The notes: generated by a model not told the origin, from the letters alone. DNA of 64,000 nt from Devosia pacifica (GCF_014652635.1 NZ_BMZE01000001.1:301293-365292); one strand, 5' to 3'; positions 1 to 8,433 are shown, numbered from the stretch's first letter. Numbers and translations: made by a program.

Positions 1-13
1 AACGAGGGAAATC

Positions 14-208
14 ATGAAATTAAGAGGCAGGCACGACTTTGGACGGGTGGAAGGGTTCTACTGGGTCCGTGTCAAAGAGGAGTGGCAGGTGTTTCATTGG
101 CGCTTTGACAATGGTTGGGGATGGCACTGGCTGATGCCGGGATGGTATGGCCCGGATTATCTGGAGCCCGACGAAGTAAGGGGTCCGCTCCATGTGCCTG
201 GCGCCTAA
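14..208 (+). CDS. small microviral protein of unknown function
   Basis: Not recognised. It has 64 residues and is unusually rich in tryptophan and tyrosine (FYWVRV at 15-20, several Trp in 30-45, an acidic end DYLEPDEV). No signal peptide or membrane segment is visible. A GAGGGA ribosome binding site at 4-9 lies four bases before the ATG. Its last 17 bases overlap the start of the replication initiator, as expected for compressed phage genes read in different frames. Short proteins of this look are common beside replication genes in small phages, but I cannot assign a role. Confidence 0.65.
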   Translation: MKLRGRHDFGRVEGFYWVRVKEEWQVFHWRFDNGWGWHWLMPGWYGPDYLEPDEVRGPLHVPGA

Positions 209-1112
209 CACCCTTCCGGACGGTACCGAGGTTGCGTGTCGCGAATGCAAGCAATGTCGCCAGAGAGCAATCAACGATTGGGTAGGGCGAAACATTGCAG
301 AATCAAAAACGGCGAAGGCAACGACAGCGGTAACGTTGACATATGGCCGAAGCAAAGCCAATGACGCGGACCATGAACGCGCAGTGCTGTTGACCTACTC
401 AGACGTCCAGAAATATTTCAAGCTGCTACGCCGTCACGGCTATCCCGTGCGTTACTTTGTAACCGGCGAATATGGCAGCACAAAAGGACGGGCGCACTGG
501 CATATCATGCTCTATTGGCAAAAGGCTGTACCGGATCACGTACTAGACCAAAACTTCATGGAAGAACACTGGCCGCACGGCTGGTCGTTTTGGACGAACC
601 CGACAAGCCATGCGGTCCGGTACAACTGCAAATACATACAAAAGGACATGACAGACGATGCCCGGCAGGGCGTTCTGGCAATGTCGAAGAAACCGCCGCT
701 CGGTGCGAAATACTTCGAGGGGCTTGCCGAACAATATGCAAGGCAAGGGCTGGCACCGCAAAGCCCGGTCTATACGTTCCCCGATATCAGAGGGCAACGC
801 GCAGACGGCACCACGTACACAGTGCCGTTCGTTCTGACCAATAGGTCAGCGGAACTGTTTCTCGGCCACTACGTCAGGACGTGGCGAGAACTGTACGGAA
901 GAAGGCACATGCCGAATTCCGAATACGTCGAGGAATACCTCGACAAGATAGCGCGCAAGGAAATCGAGGCCGAAAGGCCGTTCGTCATGCCGGAGCGCGC
1001 AAGGCCGGTCGTGGCATATGATGTCTACGATTGGGAGCAGGATTTTCACTGTCAGCACGTCGCGGAACTGCTGACGTATATCAAGGGAGATATGCCAATT
1101 GGCAAAGCGTGA
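192..1112 (+). CDS. microvirus replication initiator (VP4-like, HUH endonuclease)
   Basis: This is the rolling-circle replication initiator that nicks the double-stranded replicative form at the phage origin. The N-terminus (MCLAP, then DGTEVACRECKQCR with Cys 16, 19 and 22) and the block VTLTYG at 47-52 are typical of microvirus VP4 proteins. The HUH metal-binding motif is HWH at 102-104. The catalytic tyrosine motif is Y144-x3-Y148-x2-K151 inside YNCKYIQKD. The length of 306 residues is normal for the family and the frame is intact, so it may be functional. The ATG at 192 starts within the preceding gene and the stop overlaps the next one. Family assignment is strong; activity is inferred from the intact motifs. 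Confidence 0.92.
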   Translation: MCLAPNTLPDGTEVACRECKQCRQRAINDWVGRNIAESKTAKATTAVTLTYGRSKANDADHERAVLLTYSDVQKYFKLLRRHGYPVRYFVTGEYGSTKGRAHWHIMLYWQKAVPDHVLDQNFMEEHWPHGWSFWTNPTSHAVRYNCKYIQKDMTDDARQGVLAMSKKPPLGAKYFEGLAEQYARQGLAPQSPVYTFPDIRGQRADGTTYTVPFVLTNRSAELFLGHYVRTWRELYGRRHMPNSEYVEEYLDKIARKEIEAERPFVMPERARPVVAYDVYDWEQDFHCQHVAELLTYIKGDMPIGKA

Positions 1113-1767
1113 CAGAGATCGCCCAACGCGGCGGGACCCGCCTCCGGCGAAACCGAAGCCAACCACACCAAAGGCGCAGCCGCGACCCACAACGCCGAAA
1201 ACGCCAACTGCGAGGCCAACGACGCCAACGCGCGGAGTGTCGTCGCGGCCTACGGTGATCGTGCGGGTTGATCCGCCGATCACGAGCAACCCCGGAAACA
1301 ACAACAAGACGCCGAAGTCACTCGTAGGCGGAAGTCGGCCCGATGTTAAGAAGGGGCCGCCAAAGCGGCCAGGACAAATCCCATTGCCTGACGGGTCCGG
1401 GGTCAACATGGTGCGGCCAAATCGCACCCCGCTGCCTGATGGCAGTGGAACGATGCAACTGAGACCAAATAAGACGCCGTTGCCTGATGGCAGTGGGATA
1501 GAGCGTCCTCGCGCGTCCGTACCCACGCCTCCACGGCGCGGCGTATCGTCAAGGCCGTCGCAGCCAGCGCGGCCCGCGCCACAGCAACCCGCGCGCCCAA
1601 CGCCAACAGTCAAATATCCCTCGGGCCTAACATTGGACCCGCCAAATCGCACGAACCCTGAGAGTTCACCGGACAAGGTGCGCGATGTATGTAAGGCGAG
1701 GCCAAAAGATAACAGGCCCAAGGGGAAAGGCGGCGGCGCTAAACGGCGCTTCGTGCCGTGGTGCTAG
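1099..1767 (+). CDS. basic proline-rich microviral protein with 16-residue repeats
   Basis: This 222-residue protein is made largely of Pro, Arg, Lys, Thr and Gly and is probably disordered. It contains three copies of a 16-residue unit starting PLPDGSG and ending RPNRT/RPNKT, and two copies of RGVSSRP. The C-terminus is GGGAKRRFVPWC, with two cysteines in the last 30 residues. The start is TTG at 1099, inside the end of the initiator gene, chosen because AAGGGAGA lies 8-9 bases upstream. The strong positive charge suggests binding to single-stranded DNA during packaging, as the small J or VP5 proteins of microviruses do. That is an inference from composition only. Confidence 0.7.
   Translation: MAKRDRDRPTRRDPPPAKPKPTTPKAQPRPTTPKTPTARPTTPTRGVSSRPTVIVRVDPPITSNPGNNNKTPKSLVGGSRPDVKKGPPKRPGQIPLPDGSGVNMVRPNRTPLPDGSGTMQLRPNKTPLPDGSGIERPRASVPTPPRRGVSSRPSQPARPAPQQPARPTPTVKYPSGLTLDPPNRTNPESSPDKVRDVCKARPKDNRPKGKGGGAKRRFVPWC
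1385..1528 (+). repeat. three tandem 48-bp repeats inside a coding region
   Basis: The string TGCCTGA recurs at 1385, 1433 and 1481, exactly 48 bases apart. The second and third copies share TGCCTGATGGCAGTGG and the first has diverged at several third positions. Each unit encodes 16 residues beginning with LPDGSG. The in-frame period and the silent changes show selection on the protein rather than a very recent duplication. Confidence 0.85.
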
Positions 1768-1951
1768 TGCGCTTGTCGCTGCGTGGACTGTCGGAGTAAT
1801 TCCACCATGCGCTAAAGATTTCGGCGGCTTCACGGCTGCCGAAACGCCTATATGAGCGATTGCCATTTACACGCCGTGCGGCCTCGTGGCCGTGGCAGAT
1901 CGCAATAACGCGGCCCTCCGCGAAAACGGCGTACCAAGCTCTGGGTCTCAT
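1739..1951 (-). CDS. small protein antisense to the phage genes, unknown function
   Basis: This 70-residue reading frame starts MRPRAWYAVF, contains EGRVIAICHGHEAARRV and a segment rich in Arg and aromatics (YRRFGSREAAEIFSAWW), and ends in a Ser/Thr/Arg-rich tail. A textbook ribosome binding site AGGAGGT lies eight bases before the ATG, which is the best evidence that it is translated. A longer in-frame start at 2173 exists but has no such site. Its 3' end overlaps the proline-rich phage gene tail to tail. It lies between the phage genes and the dif site, so it would travel with the phage, yet it is on the strand opposite to all other phage genes. No family recognised. Confidence 0.6.
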   Translation of the reverse strand: MRPRAWYAVFAEGRVIAICHGHEAARRVNGNRSYRRFGSREAAEIFSAWWNYSDSPRSDKRTSTTARSAV

Positions 1952-1971
1952 CTGTCTATACCTCCTGCGAC

Positions 1972-1990
1972 ATGGCGCAGAATGCGCCAT
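1972..1990. other. perfect 8-bp hairpin or palindrome upstream of the antisense gene
   Basis: The sequence ATGGCGCA-GAA-TGCGCCAT is a perfect inverted repeat with a three-base centre. On the minus strand it ends five bases before the AGGAGGT of the gene at 1739-1951, so it would form the last hairpin of its leader or an operator. On the + strand it lies in the phage intergenic region. Confidence 0.7.
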
Positions 1991-1993
1991 TGT

Positions 1994-2067
1994 CGTTCTC
2001 CACGCGCTGCGCACCCGCTCGCAGGGGTCAAGGGCGGAGAGCGCAGCGTCCCTTGACGCCGAGAACG
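1994..2067. other. interleaved inverted repeats in the phage intergenic region
   Basis: Three perfect complementary pairs are packed into 74 bases: CGTTCTC at 1994-2000 with GAGAACG at 2061-2067; CGCTGCGC at 2005-2012 with GCGCAGCG at 2041-2048; and GTCAAGGG at 2027-2034 with CCCTTGAC at 2050-2057. The second and third pairs cross, so they would be alternative or form a pseudoknot. In a single-stranded DNA phage such structure is compatible with a packaging signal, the complementary-strand origin or the site cut by the initiator. Which one applies cannot be told from sequence. Confidence 0.65.
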
Positions 2068-2164
2068 GGTGAGCGTGCTCTTTGTTGAAAAGTGGCAGGA
2101 AGGTGATTGACGAGGTCACCCAAATCAGTCCAGCGATAGTGTGCTGGAGAGGTGACACAGTTTC
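2068..2164. other. phage intergenic stretch before dif, no gene seen
   Basis: This stretch joins the structured region to the dif-like site. I see no convincing reading frame with a ribosome binding site and no T-run terminator. It may carry the promoter of the antisense gene at 1739-1951, but no clear -35/-10 pair could be picked. Confidence 0.4.
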
Positions 2165-2192
2165 GGTTCGCATAATATATATTATGGAACTT
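2165..2192. other. dif: dif-like XerCD recombination site (right attachment site)
   Basis: This 28-bp site has the architecture of a chromosome dimer resolution site: an 11-bp XerC arm GGTTCGCATAA (2165-2175), a six-base centre TATATA (2176-2181) and an 11-bp XerD arm beginning TTATG (2182-2192). The XerC arm differs from the Escherichia coli arm GGTGCGCATAA at one base, and TTAT opens the XerD arm in both. It is at the boundary between phage genes and housekeeping genes. It is therefore both the presumed phage junction and a candidate for the host's own dif, which would place this window near the replication terminus. Confidence 0.8.
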
Positions 2193-2308
2193 TTATATGT
2201 TGGCGAAGAGTGGCGACGATCCCTGACATATTGGCTGACGCGCGCAGTTGGGCGGCTTTCTGACCTTCTGGGCGACGTCAGAGCTAATTTTGTTGGGTAT
2301 TTCGGCTG

Positions 2309-3148
2309 CTAGCGAGCGTAGCGCTTCGCGTCGATGGCGAAGTTTATGTGCATGCCGTCATGCGCAGGCTCTACGTTGTCCGGCGTTGTTCGCGCCACGG
2401 CTTCATAGTCCATGTCGATATGGAGGTTCGTCAGAATGGCGCGCTGCGGCGCAAAACGCTCAATGATCTCGAGCGATTCCGGCAGGCTTAAGTGGCTTGG
2501 ATGCGGTGTCGGCCGCAAGGCATCGAGTATCCAGACTTCAAGGTCGCGGATCGCCTTGTGCGACTGCTCCGGGATACCTGATAGATCGCAGGAATAGGCA
2601 AAGTCGCCGACGCGATAGCCGAAAGAGTTGATCCCGCCATGCTCCTGAAGGAATGGCTCGACCACGACGGTTCCTCCCGGCCCCGCTATTTCAATGCTGT
2701 CGTCACTTGAAATCTCATGGGCATCGAGGATCGGCGGATAGCCGCTGCCGGGCGCGGTCTCGAAGCAATAGCCGAACGCCTCACGCAGACGCTGGCCGCA
2801 CTCTCGGGAAAAATAGACGTCGACCCGCTTCTGGTTATTCAGCGCCAACACACGCAGGTCATCGATACCGTGCGTATGGTCGGCATGCTCATGCGTATAA
2901 AAGACGGCATCGATGCGATCGACATGCGCATCCAGCAATTGCTCGCGCAGGTCGCAGCCCGTATCGATAAGAACGCGCGTCACACCAGGCGAATCTGCGT
3001 GCCACGCTTCAATCAACAAAGAGCAGCGCCGCCGCCGGTTACGCGGATTGCTGGGATCACAAATGCCCCAGACGTTCCCGATCCGCGGTACACCCCCAGA
3101 TGACCCGCACCCAAGAACGGTGGCGGTGAATTCGGTTGCAAACGTCAT
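2309..3148 (-). CDS. MBL-fold metallohydrolase (PhnP-like)
   Basis: This is a metallo-beta-lactamase-fold hydrolase of 279 residues, most like the cyclic phosphodiesterase branch that includes PhnP. The metal-binding motif HEHADH occupies residues 86-91, preceded by GCGSSGG at 13-19, which is characteristic of this branch, and by the DTG strand end at 62-64. A later His within TNLHIDMDY completes the site. The usual substrate in the family is a cyclic or diester phosphate, but the true one here is unknown. The start lies three bases beyond the tatD stop, so it is the last gene of the rlpA-to-MBL minus-strand group. The same tatD-MBL pairing is common in Rhizobiales. Confidence 0.88.
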   Translation of the reverse strand: MTFATEFTATVLGCGSSGGVPRIGNVWGICDPSNPRNRRRRCSLLIEAWHADSPGVTRVLIDTGCDLREQLLDAHVDRIDAVFYTHEHADHTHGIDDLRVLALNNQKRVDVYFSRECGQRLREAFGYCFETAPGSGYPPILDAHEISSDDSIEIAGPGGTVVVEPFLQEHGGINSFGYRVGDFAYSCDLSGIPEQSHKAIRDLEVWILDALRPTPHPSHLSLPESLEIIERFAPQRAILTNLHIDMDYEAVARTTPDNVEPAHDGMHINFAIDAKRYAR

Positions 3149-3151
3149 CAG

Positions 3152-3931
3152 CTAGACTCGTGATGCCTTGCCAAACAGCCGGAAGAAGTTCTCTGTCGAT
3201 TGACTCCCGATCGCCTCCAGATCAACGCCGCGCGCCTCCGCCAGATGCTCAGCCGTGTGTCGGACAAAGGCAGGCTCATTAGACTTTCCGCGGTGCGGCA
3301 CCGGTGCCAGGTACGGCGCATCGGTCTCGATTAGAAACCGGTCCTCCGGAACAAATCGCGCGACTTCGCGAATTTCTTCGGCGTTTCGGAAGGTCACGAT
3401 ACCGGAGAACGATACGTAGCCGCCGAGCGCCAGGCCGCGCCGTGCCAGTTCGGCACCGGAACTGAAGCAATGCAGAATGAACGGGAAGGCGCCCTTCCCT
3501 GTCTCTTCCTCAAGGATTTCCGCCATGTCTTCGTCAGCCTGGCGGCTGTGGATAACCAGTGGAAGACCGGTCTGACGGGCGGCGGAGATGTGGTTGCGGA
3601 ATCCCTCGGCCTGCGCCTCCCGCGGCGACATGTCGTAGTGATAATCGAGTCCGGCTTCACCGATGGCAACACAGCGGGGATGGGCGGATAAGCGCACCAG
3701 CTCATCCACCGTGACATCCAGCTCCTCGTGCGCGTTATGCGGGTGAGTGCCTACAGAGCACCATACGTTCTCATAACGTTCCGCCAGCGCAGCGTATGTG
3801 GAAAAGTTTCGCACACGTGTGGATATCGTCACCATCCCGTCGACACCGGCATCGTTTGCACGTTGCAGGACGCCTTCGATATCCTCGGCGAGAACATCGA
3901 AATCGAGATGGCAGTGGCTATCGATCAGCAT
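3152..3931 (-). CDS. tatD: TatD-family metal-dependent hydrolase
   Basis: A TIM-barrel metallohydrolase of the TatD/YcfH family, generally a 3'-5' exonuclease or DNA-repair nuclease in the cytoplasm. All family metal ligands are present: H6 and H8 in SHCHLDF, E92 in GEAGLDYHYD, H128 in IHSR, H154 in HCFSSG and D204 in ETDAPYLAP. The 259-residue length is normal. The ATG shares one base with the metG stop codon (TGATG), so the two genes are translationally coupled. Which of the TatD paralogue activities it has cannot be told from sequence. Confidence 0.92.
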   Translation of the reverse strand: MLIDSHCHLDFDVLAEDIEGVLQRANDAGVDGMVTISTRVRNFSTYAALAERYENVWCSVGTHPHNAHEELDVTVDELVRLSAHPRCVAIGEAGLDYHYDMSPREAQAEGFRNHISAARQTGLPLVIHSRQADEDMAEILEEETGKGAFPFILHCFSSGAELARRGLALGGYVSFSGIVTFRNAEEIREVARFVPEDRFLIETDAPYLAPVPHRGKSNEPAFVRHTAEHLAEARGVDLEAIGSQSTENFFRLFGKASRV

Positions 3932-5478
3932 CAGGCCTCTGTCGCTTCGACATAACGTGGAAAGATACCTTGAGGCGCGGGCAAGGACGCCTTCGGCTTT
4001 AGGCGGTGCTCTGCCCCTAGGTGAGCAAAGTCGCGCTCCGCGCCGTCGAGGCCGAGCAGATCGAGCAGACGCTCGATAGAACCTGGCATCACCGGCTGGG
4101 CCAGAATTGCAATTTGCCGAATGGTCTCGATCGTGACGTACAGCACAGTTTCCATGCGTGCCGGGTCACTCTTTCGCAACGCCCACGGTTCCTGGCTGGC
4201 GAAGTACCGGTTTGTGTCCGCCACCAGCTGCCACACCGCGCCAAGCATCGTGTGAATAGCCTGCTCGTTCATCGCAGCGCGAGATCTGGTCAGCAAGCCA
4301 TCGGCCGCATCCAATATCGTCTGGTCCTCGGCAGTGAATTGGCCAGGCGTCGGCACGGCTGCACCGCAGTGCTTGCCCACCATGGATAGCGAGCGCTGCG
4401 CCAGATTGCCGAGGTCGTTCGCAAGGTCTGCATTAATGCGATTGACGATCGCTTCATGGCTGTACGAGCCGTCCTGACCGAACGGCACCTCGCGCATCAT
4501 GTAATAGCGTAATGGGTCAAGGCCATAGGTTTCGACCAGACCGAACGGGTCGACCACATTGCCGACCGACTTCGACATCTTTTCACCGCGGTTCAGCAGG
4601 AAACCGTGGGCAAAAACGCGCTTCGGCAACTCGATCCCCGCGCTCATCAGGAATGCCGGCCAGTAGACCGCGTGAAACCGGACGATGTCCTTGCCAATCA
4701 AATGGACATCTGCGGGCCAATAGCGCCAGCGTCTATCCTCGCTATCGGGATATCCAGCTGCGGTGATGTAGTTGGTCAGCGCGTCGACCCAAACATACAT
4801 GATATGCTTCGGATCGTTCGGAACCGGCACGCCCCAATCGAATGTTGTTCGAGAAATCGACAGATCCCGAAGACCGGAGCGCACAAAGCTTGCGACCTCG
4901 TTGCGTCGTTCCGGGGGAGCAATAAACCCGGGGCTCGCTTCGTAGTGCTTCAGCAGCCGCTCACCATATGCGGAGAGCTTGAAGAAATAGCTTTCTTCCT
5001 CCACCCACTCGACTGGCGAGCCAAGCGGCTCGCGGCGCACGCCGTCCTCGCCAACGGTGGTTTCCTTCTCATCGAAGAAACCCTCCTGGCGGACGGAGTA
5101 CCAGCCGGAATACTTGTCGAGATAGATATCTCCAGCATCCACCATGCGCTGCCAGATTGCCTGGCACGCTTCGCGGTGACGCTCTTCGGTGGTGCGAATG
5201 TAATCGTCGTAGGAGATGTTGAGCGTCGACCATAGGTCACGGAACACACCCGAATTTCGGGTCGCGAGCTCCAGGGGGGTGAGCCCCTCCTGCTCGGCCG
5301 TCTGCTGCATTTTTTGGCCGTGCTCGTCCGTACCGGTCAAGAACAGCACATCGCGTCCATCCAGCCGCATGAAGCGCGCCAGAACATCGCTGGCAACTGC
5401 GGTATAAGCATGCCCCACATGAGGCACGCCGTTCGGATAAAAGATCGGCGTCGTGATATAGTACGGTTCGGTGGTCAT
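3931..5478 (-). CDS. metG: methionyl-tRNA synthetase
   Basis: Charges tRNA-Met with methionine, including initiator tRNA. The class I signature HVGH is at residues 20-23 and the second motif is KMSKSVGN in the middle of the protein. The 515-residue form lacks the four-cysteine zinc knuckle and the C-terminal dimerisation domain of the E. coli enzyme, as in many alphaproteobacterial proteins. The reading frame extends upstream to 5604, but the ATG at 5478 is chosen because it overlaps the holB stop by four bases (ATGA) and begins directly with the expected [17 protein letters not shown]. It is coupled to holB before it and to tatD after it. Confidence 0.97.
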   Translation of the reverse strand: MTTEPYYITTPIFYPNGVPHVGHAYTAVASDVLARFMRLDGRDVLFLTGTDEHGQKMQQTAEQEGLTPLELATRNSGVFRDLWSTLNISYDDYIRTTEERHREACQAIWQRMVDAGDIYLDKYSGWYSVRQEGFFDEKETTVGEDGVRREPLGSPVEWVEEESYFFKLSAYGERLLKHYEASPGFIAPPERRNEVASFVRSGLRDLSISRTTFDWGVPVPNDPKHIMYVWVDALTNYITAAGYPDSEDRRWRYWPADVHLIGKDIVRFHAVYWPAFLMSAGIELPKRVFAHGFLLNRGEKMSKSVGNVVDPFGLVETYGLDPLRYYMMREVPFGQDGSYSHEAIVNRINADLANDLGNLAQRSLSMVGKHCGAAVPTPGQFTAEDQTILDAADGLLTRSRAAMNEQAIHTMLGAVWQLVADTNRYFASQEPWALRKSDPARMETVLYVTIETIRQIAILAQPVMPGSIERLLDLLGLDGAERDFAHLGAEHRLKPKASLPAPQGIFPRYVEATEA

Positions 5479-6497
5479 TGGATCTCGGCAGCGAGGAACG
5501 ATCTTGCGTGCAAGCGGATGTCGTCGAGGACCGTCACCAGCGTCTGTCTCATGTCGAGATTGAGGGCATCGGCCTCCGCGAAAGCGGCCTGCGCCTTCTC
5601 CCATAGCTGATTGACAGAGGCAAGCCGCCTCTTGCCGGCGTGCTGTGTTGCCGCTTCGCGCGCTTCAACAGCGAGCCACTCAAGCATCATGTCACGCGCA
5701 AACATCAGTTCAGGGGACTGTGCTTTCGCGGCGAGTTGATCCGCCAGCGCAAGATGCGCTCCGGAATCGTGGTCGAGGGGCCGTGCAAGCCAGCCACTCA
5801 GCCCTCCGAGCGCGCTTTCACCGCCAATGGTGAGCGCTTCGAACGCGCGGCGCGGGCGGCCCTGAGCCATCGAGACGGCGCCTTGAACTTGCTGATCCGG
5901 CAGGTCGGGGCGCTGCTGCCGCAACACCTGGGCAACGTCATCATCACTGATCGGGCGCAGCGCAATGCTATGGCAGCGTGAGCGAATGGTTGGCAGCAAT
6001 TGCCCTGGCCTGTGCGAAACCAGGATGAACATGGTTTGCGCCGGTGGCTCTTCCAGTGTCTTCAGCAGCGCGTTTGCGGCGCTGATATTGCAATCATCGA
6101 TGGTATCGATAATTGCGATGCGATGCCCGTTGCGGCCGCGCGTCATGTGCAGGCTGTCCCGGAGGCTTCGGATATCCTCAATCCGTATCACGGTATAATA
6201 GGCGCGGGCGTCCCGCTGCTGGCGCCGCAGCACCTGGATATTTGGATGCGCACCAGCCAGTATCTGCTCCTGAACGCGATGGGCATCCTCGTCCCCGGTC
6301 GCAACCAGAAGGTCCTGCGCGATGGCAAATGCAAGCGTTGCCTTGCCTATTCCACGGGGCCCATGCAGCATGATCGCACCCGGCAACGTTCCGCCATTCA
6401 AACGCTGCGAGACGATCGCGCGCGCTTCGTCGTGTCCGATGACGCCAGGGCTTTCCTCGGGTAGGCTTACATCTTCGAGTGCGTCTGGATCATTCAT
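5475..6497 (-). CDS. holB: DNA polymerase III subunit delta'
   Basis: Clamp-loader subunit that helps place the beta sliding clamp at primer ends. The AAA+ P-loop GPRGIGKAT is at 46-54, and the SRC motif of clamp loaders appears in [13 protein letters not shown]. The protein is 340 residues, typical for alphaproteobacteria. It starts at ATG 6497, overlapping the end of tmk by eight bases, and its stop overlaps the metG start. The tmk-holB-metG-tatD order is conserved in Rhizobiales. Confidence 0.95.
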   Translation of the reverse strand: MNDPDALEDVSLPEESPGVIGHDEARAIVSQRLNGGTLPGAIMLHGPRGIGKATLAFAIAQDLLVATGDEDAHRVQEQILAGAHPNIQVLRRQQRDARAYYTVIRIEDIRSLRDSLHMTRGRNGHRIAIIDTIDDCNISAANALLKTLEEPPAQTMFILVSHRPGQLLPTIRSRCHSIALRPISDDDVAQVLRQQRPDLPDQQVQGAVSMAQGRPRRAFEALTIGGESALGGLSGWLARPLDHDSGAHLALADQLAAKAQSPELMFARDMMLEWLAVEAREAATQHAGKRRLASVNQLWEKAQAAFAEADALNLDMRQTLVTVLDDIRLHARSFLAAEIQ

Positions 6498-7176
6498 TAT
6501 CGGGACCGATGCGGTCTGAGAACCTTGCTGAAACGATCCGCCAGATCGTCTCCTCCATATCGTCCTCCGATTGGTCCGCTGAGATCACCACGCAGCGCTC
6601 TGGATTGTTTCGCGCGATCGAGAGAAAGTTCTCGCGCAGGCGATGATGCCAGACCAGATCCTCTCGCTCGAACCGATCGCCTGTCTCTGCCAGTTCGGCC
6701 TCGATCATGCGAGCATTGACCCGATCGAAAGCGGCTTCGGGGTCCATGTCGAGCACAAGCGTCAGATCGGGCGTGCGGCCATCAAGTGCCAGCACCTCAA
6801 GCGACCCGATCGTCTGTTCGTCAACACCGCCGGTCAGTCCCTGATATGCGCGCGTAGAATCCTGGAATCGGTCGCAAATCACCCATTGTCCGGCGTCGAG
6901 GTGCGGCCCGATGAAATTCGTTACGTGGTCCAGCCGCGCGGCGGCGAACAAAACGGCTTCGCTGGCCGCCCCCCACTTCTCCGACCGTCCCTGCAAAATA
7001 AACGTTCGGATCGCCTCTGCGTTGGGCGTACCGCCTGGCTCGCGCGTGCGCACTGCGTCCACACCACTCGCTTCGAGGCGCCTGAGCAACCTTGCCACCT
7101 GGGTGGATTTGCCAACACCTTCTCCACCCTCGAACGTGATGAAGCGGGCGCTGCCGTGTGCAAGAGCTTGATCCAT
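6490..7176 (-). CDS. tmk: thymidylate kinase
   Basis: Phosphorylates dTMP to dTDP for DNA synthesis. The P-loop GGEGVGKST is at residues 17-25, the DRFQDSTRAYQG motif marks the nucleotide-binding helix, and a lid segment follows within ETGDRFERED. At 228 residues it has the usual length. It sits 43 bases downstream of the carboxypeptidase gene and overlaps holB by eight bases, which makes joint transcription likely. Confidence 0.96.
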   Translation of the reverse strand: MDQALAHGSARFITFEGGEGVGKSTQVARLLRRLEASGVDAVRTREPGGTPNAEAIRTFILQGRSEKWGAASEAVLFAAARLDHVTNFIGPHLDAGQWVICDRFQDSTRAYQGLTGGVDEQTIGSLEVLALDGRTPDLTLVLDMDPEAAFDRVNARMIEAELAETGDRFEREDLVWHHRLRENFLSIARNNPERCVVISADQSEDDMEETIWRIVSARFSDRIGPDNE

Positions 7177-7219
7177 GCTTCCGCCCTCGTCTCTAACTCT
7201 CGCTGGCTCGTCCAGCGAC

Positions 7220-8374
7220 CTACAACCAGCCGAGCGCCAATTCCTTCAGGGCATCGCTGGCACGGCGGACAATGTCGCCCTGTCCGACATCCTCGACAGC
7301 GTAAAGCGGCGCAGACTGGATCAGCGCATCATCGCAATAGACCTCGAGGTCCGCAACGTGAGCGCCTTGCCTGACTGGTGGCAGGAGTGGACCCTCATAA
7401 ACGATCTGTGCGCTCAGGCAACGTCGCGACCCGCGCGGAAGATAGAGGTCGAGCGCTCCTTCTCCGACCAGATCCACCTGCGCCTTTTCACCACCGAAGA
7501 CGTCTGCCTGGCCGACAACTGAGCCCTCCGGAAAAGCCGGTATGCGCTCGAATGCCCGAGAACCCCAGGTTATCAGCGCTCGCGCCTGTTCAGTGCGTTC
7601 GCGCATGCTGTTGAGACCATGGACGACTCCGATGAGCCGCCGACCGCCCTGCTCCGTCGATACCACAGAGCCATATCCTGATTCCTCGGTATGGCCGGTC
7701 TTCAGGCCATCAACACCGATCCCCATCTCGACGAGAGAGTTGCGGTTGGGTTGGTTGATCCCGTTCCATTCGAACTCGGGAATCGAGAACAGTTCGTAGT
7801 ACTCTGGAAACTCACGGATCAGATAGCGGGCGAGGTTGGCGAGATCGCGCGCCGTTGTGTGCATCTCTGGGTCGGGCAATCCCGTCGAATTTGTGAAGTG
7901 CGAGTTATCGAGGCCGATGTCCCCCGCCAACTCGTTCATCATCAATGCAAAGGTGCCTTCTGAGCCTGCTATGCCCTCGGCGAGCACGATACTGGCGTCG
8001 TTGCCTGATTGGACTATGACCGACGTCACGAGATCTTCGACGCTGATGCTCGAGTTCACTTCCGCAAACATTGTCGAGCCGCCAGACGAGGCGCCGCCCG
8101 TCCGCCAGGCGTTTTCTGAAACATAGAACTCGTCGTCGAACGAGACCCTGCCCGCCTCGATCTCGTGGAAGACCACGGCGATCGTCATCAGCTTCGCCAT
8201 GCTGGCGGGCTCCATGGGCTCATCCGCCTGCTTTTGAAAAAGCACGGTCCCCGACTCGAAATCCATCAGGATCGCGTACTGCGCCTCGGTCGAGAACGTC
8301 ACCTGGGCAGAGGCCGATGCGGCTGAATAGAGCAGGCACGCAGTGGCTATGAGCAAAGTCAGTATGCGCCGCAT
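7220..8374 (-). CDS. D-alanyl-D-alanine carboxypeptidase (class C low-mass PBP)
   Basis: A periplasmic serine DD-peptidase that trims the terminal D-Ala from peptidoglycan stem peptides. A Sec signal peptide covers about residues 1-23 (cut after ASA). The three active-site motifs are all present: SMAK at 58-61, SGN at 123-125 and KTG at 225-227. A C-terminal beta-rich domain of about 90 residues follows, as in DacC/DacA-type proteins. The protein ends ALKELALGWL, which could be a membrane-anchoring amphipathic helix. At 384 residues it is full length. It lies between rlpA and tmk on the same strand. Confidence 0.94.
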   Translation of the reverse strand: MRRILTLLIATACLLYSAASASAQVTFSTEAQYAILMDFESGTVLFQKQADEPMEPASMAKLMTIAVVFHEIEAGRVSFDDEFYVSENAWRTGGASSGGSTMFAEVNSSISVEDLVTSVIVQSGNDASIVLAEGIAGSEGTFALMMNELAGDIGLDNSHFTNSTGLPDPEMHTTARDLANLARYLIREFPEYYELFSIPEFEWNGINQPNRNSLVEMGIGVDGLKTGHTEESGYGSVVSTEQGGRRLIGVVHGLNSMRERTEQARALITWGSRAFERIPAFPEGSVVGQADVFGGEKAQVDLVGEGALDLYLPRGSRRCLSAQIVYEGPLLPPVRQGAHVADLEVYCDDALIQSAPLYAVEDVGQGDIVRRASDALKELALGWL

Positions 8375-8433
8375 GAGGATCCTATCGAAGCGGTTGACGT
8401 CCGCTCGTCGCTACAAGCGGATCTGGCGCACCA

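Larger units (their letters stand above)
1..2192 (+). mobile_element. right end of an integrated microvirus (Microviridae prophage)
   Basis: Three tightly overlapping + strand genes lie here: a small protein, an HUH replication initiator of the microvirus VP4 type, and a basic proline-rich protein. They are followed by a non-coding, hairpin-rich stretch and end at a dif-like site. Temperate microviruses are known to use the host XerCD recombinases to integrate at dif, so the site at 2165-2192 is read as the right attachment site. Capsid and pilot genes are not in view and should lie to the left of base 1. Ordinary bacterial housekeeping genes begin directly after the site. The initiator identity and the dif match are seen in the sequence; integration is inferred, because the left junction is missing. 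Confidence 0.8.

Noticed and set aside
1768..2164. Transfer RNA or tRNA-type attachment site for the phage
   Set aside because: No cloverleaf found; the dif-like site explains integration better.
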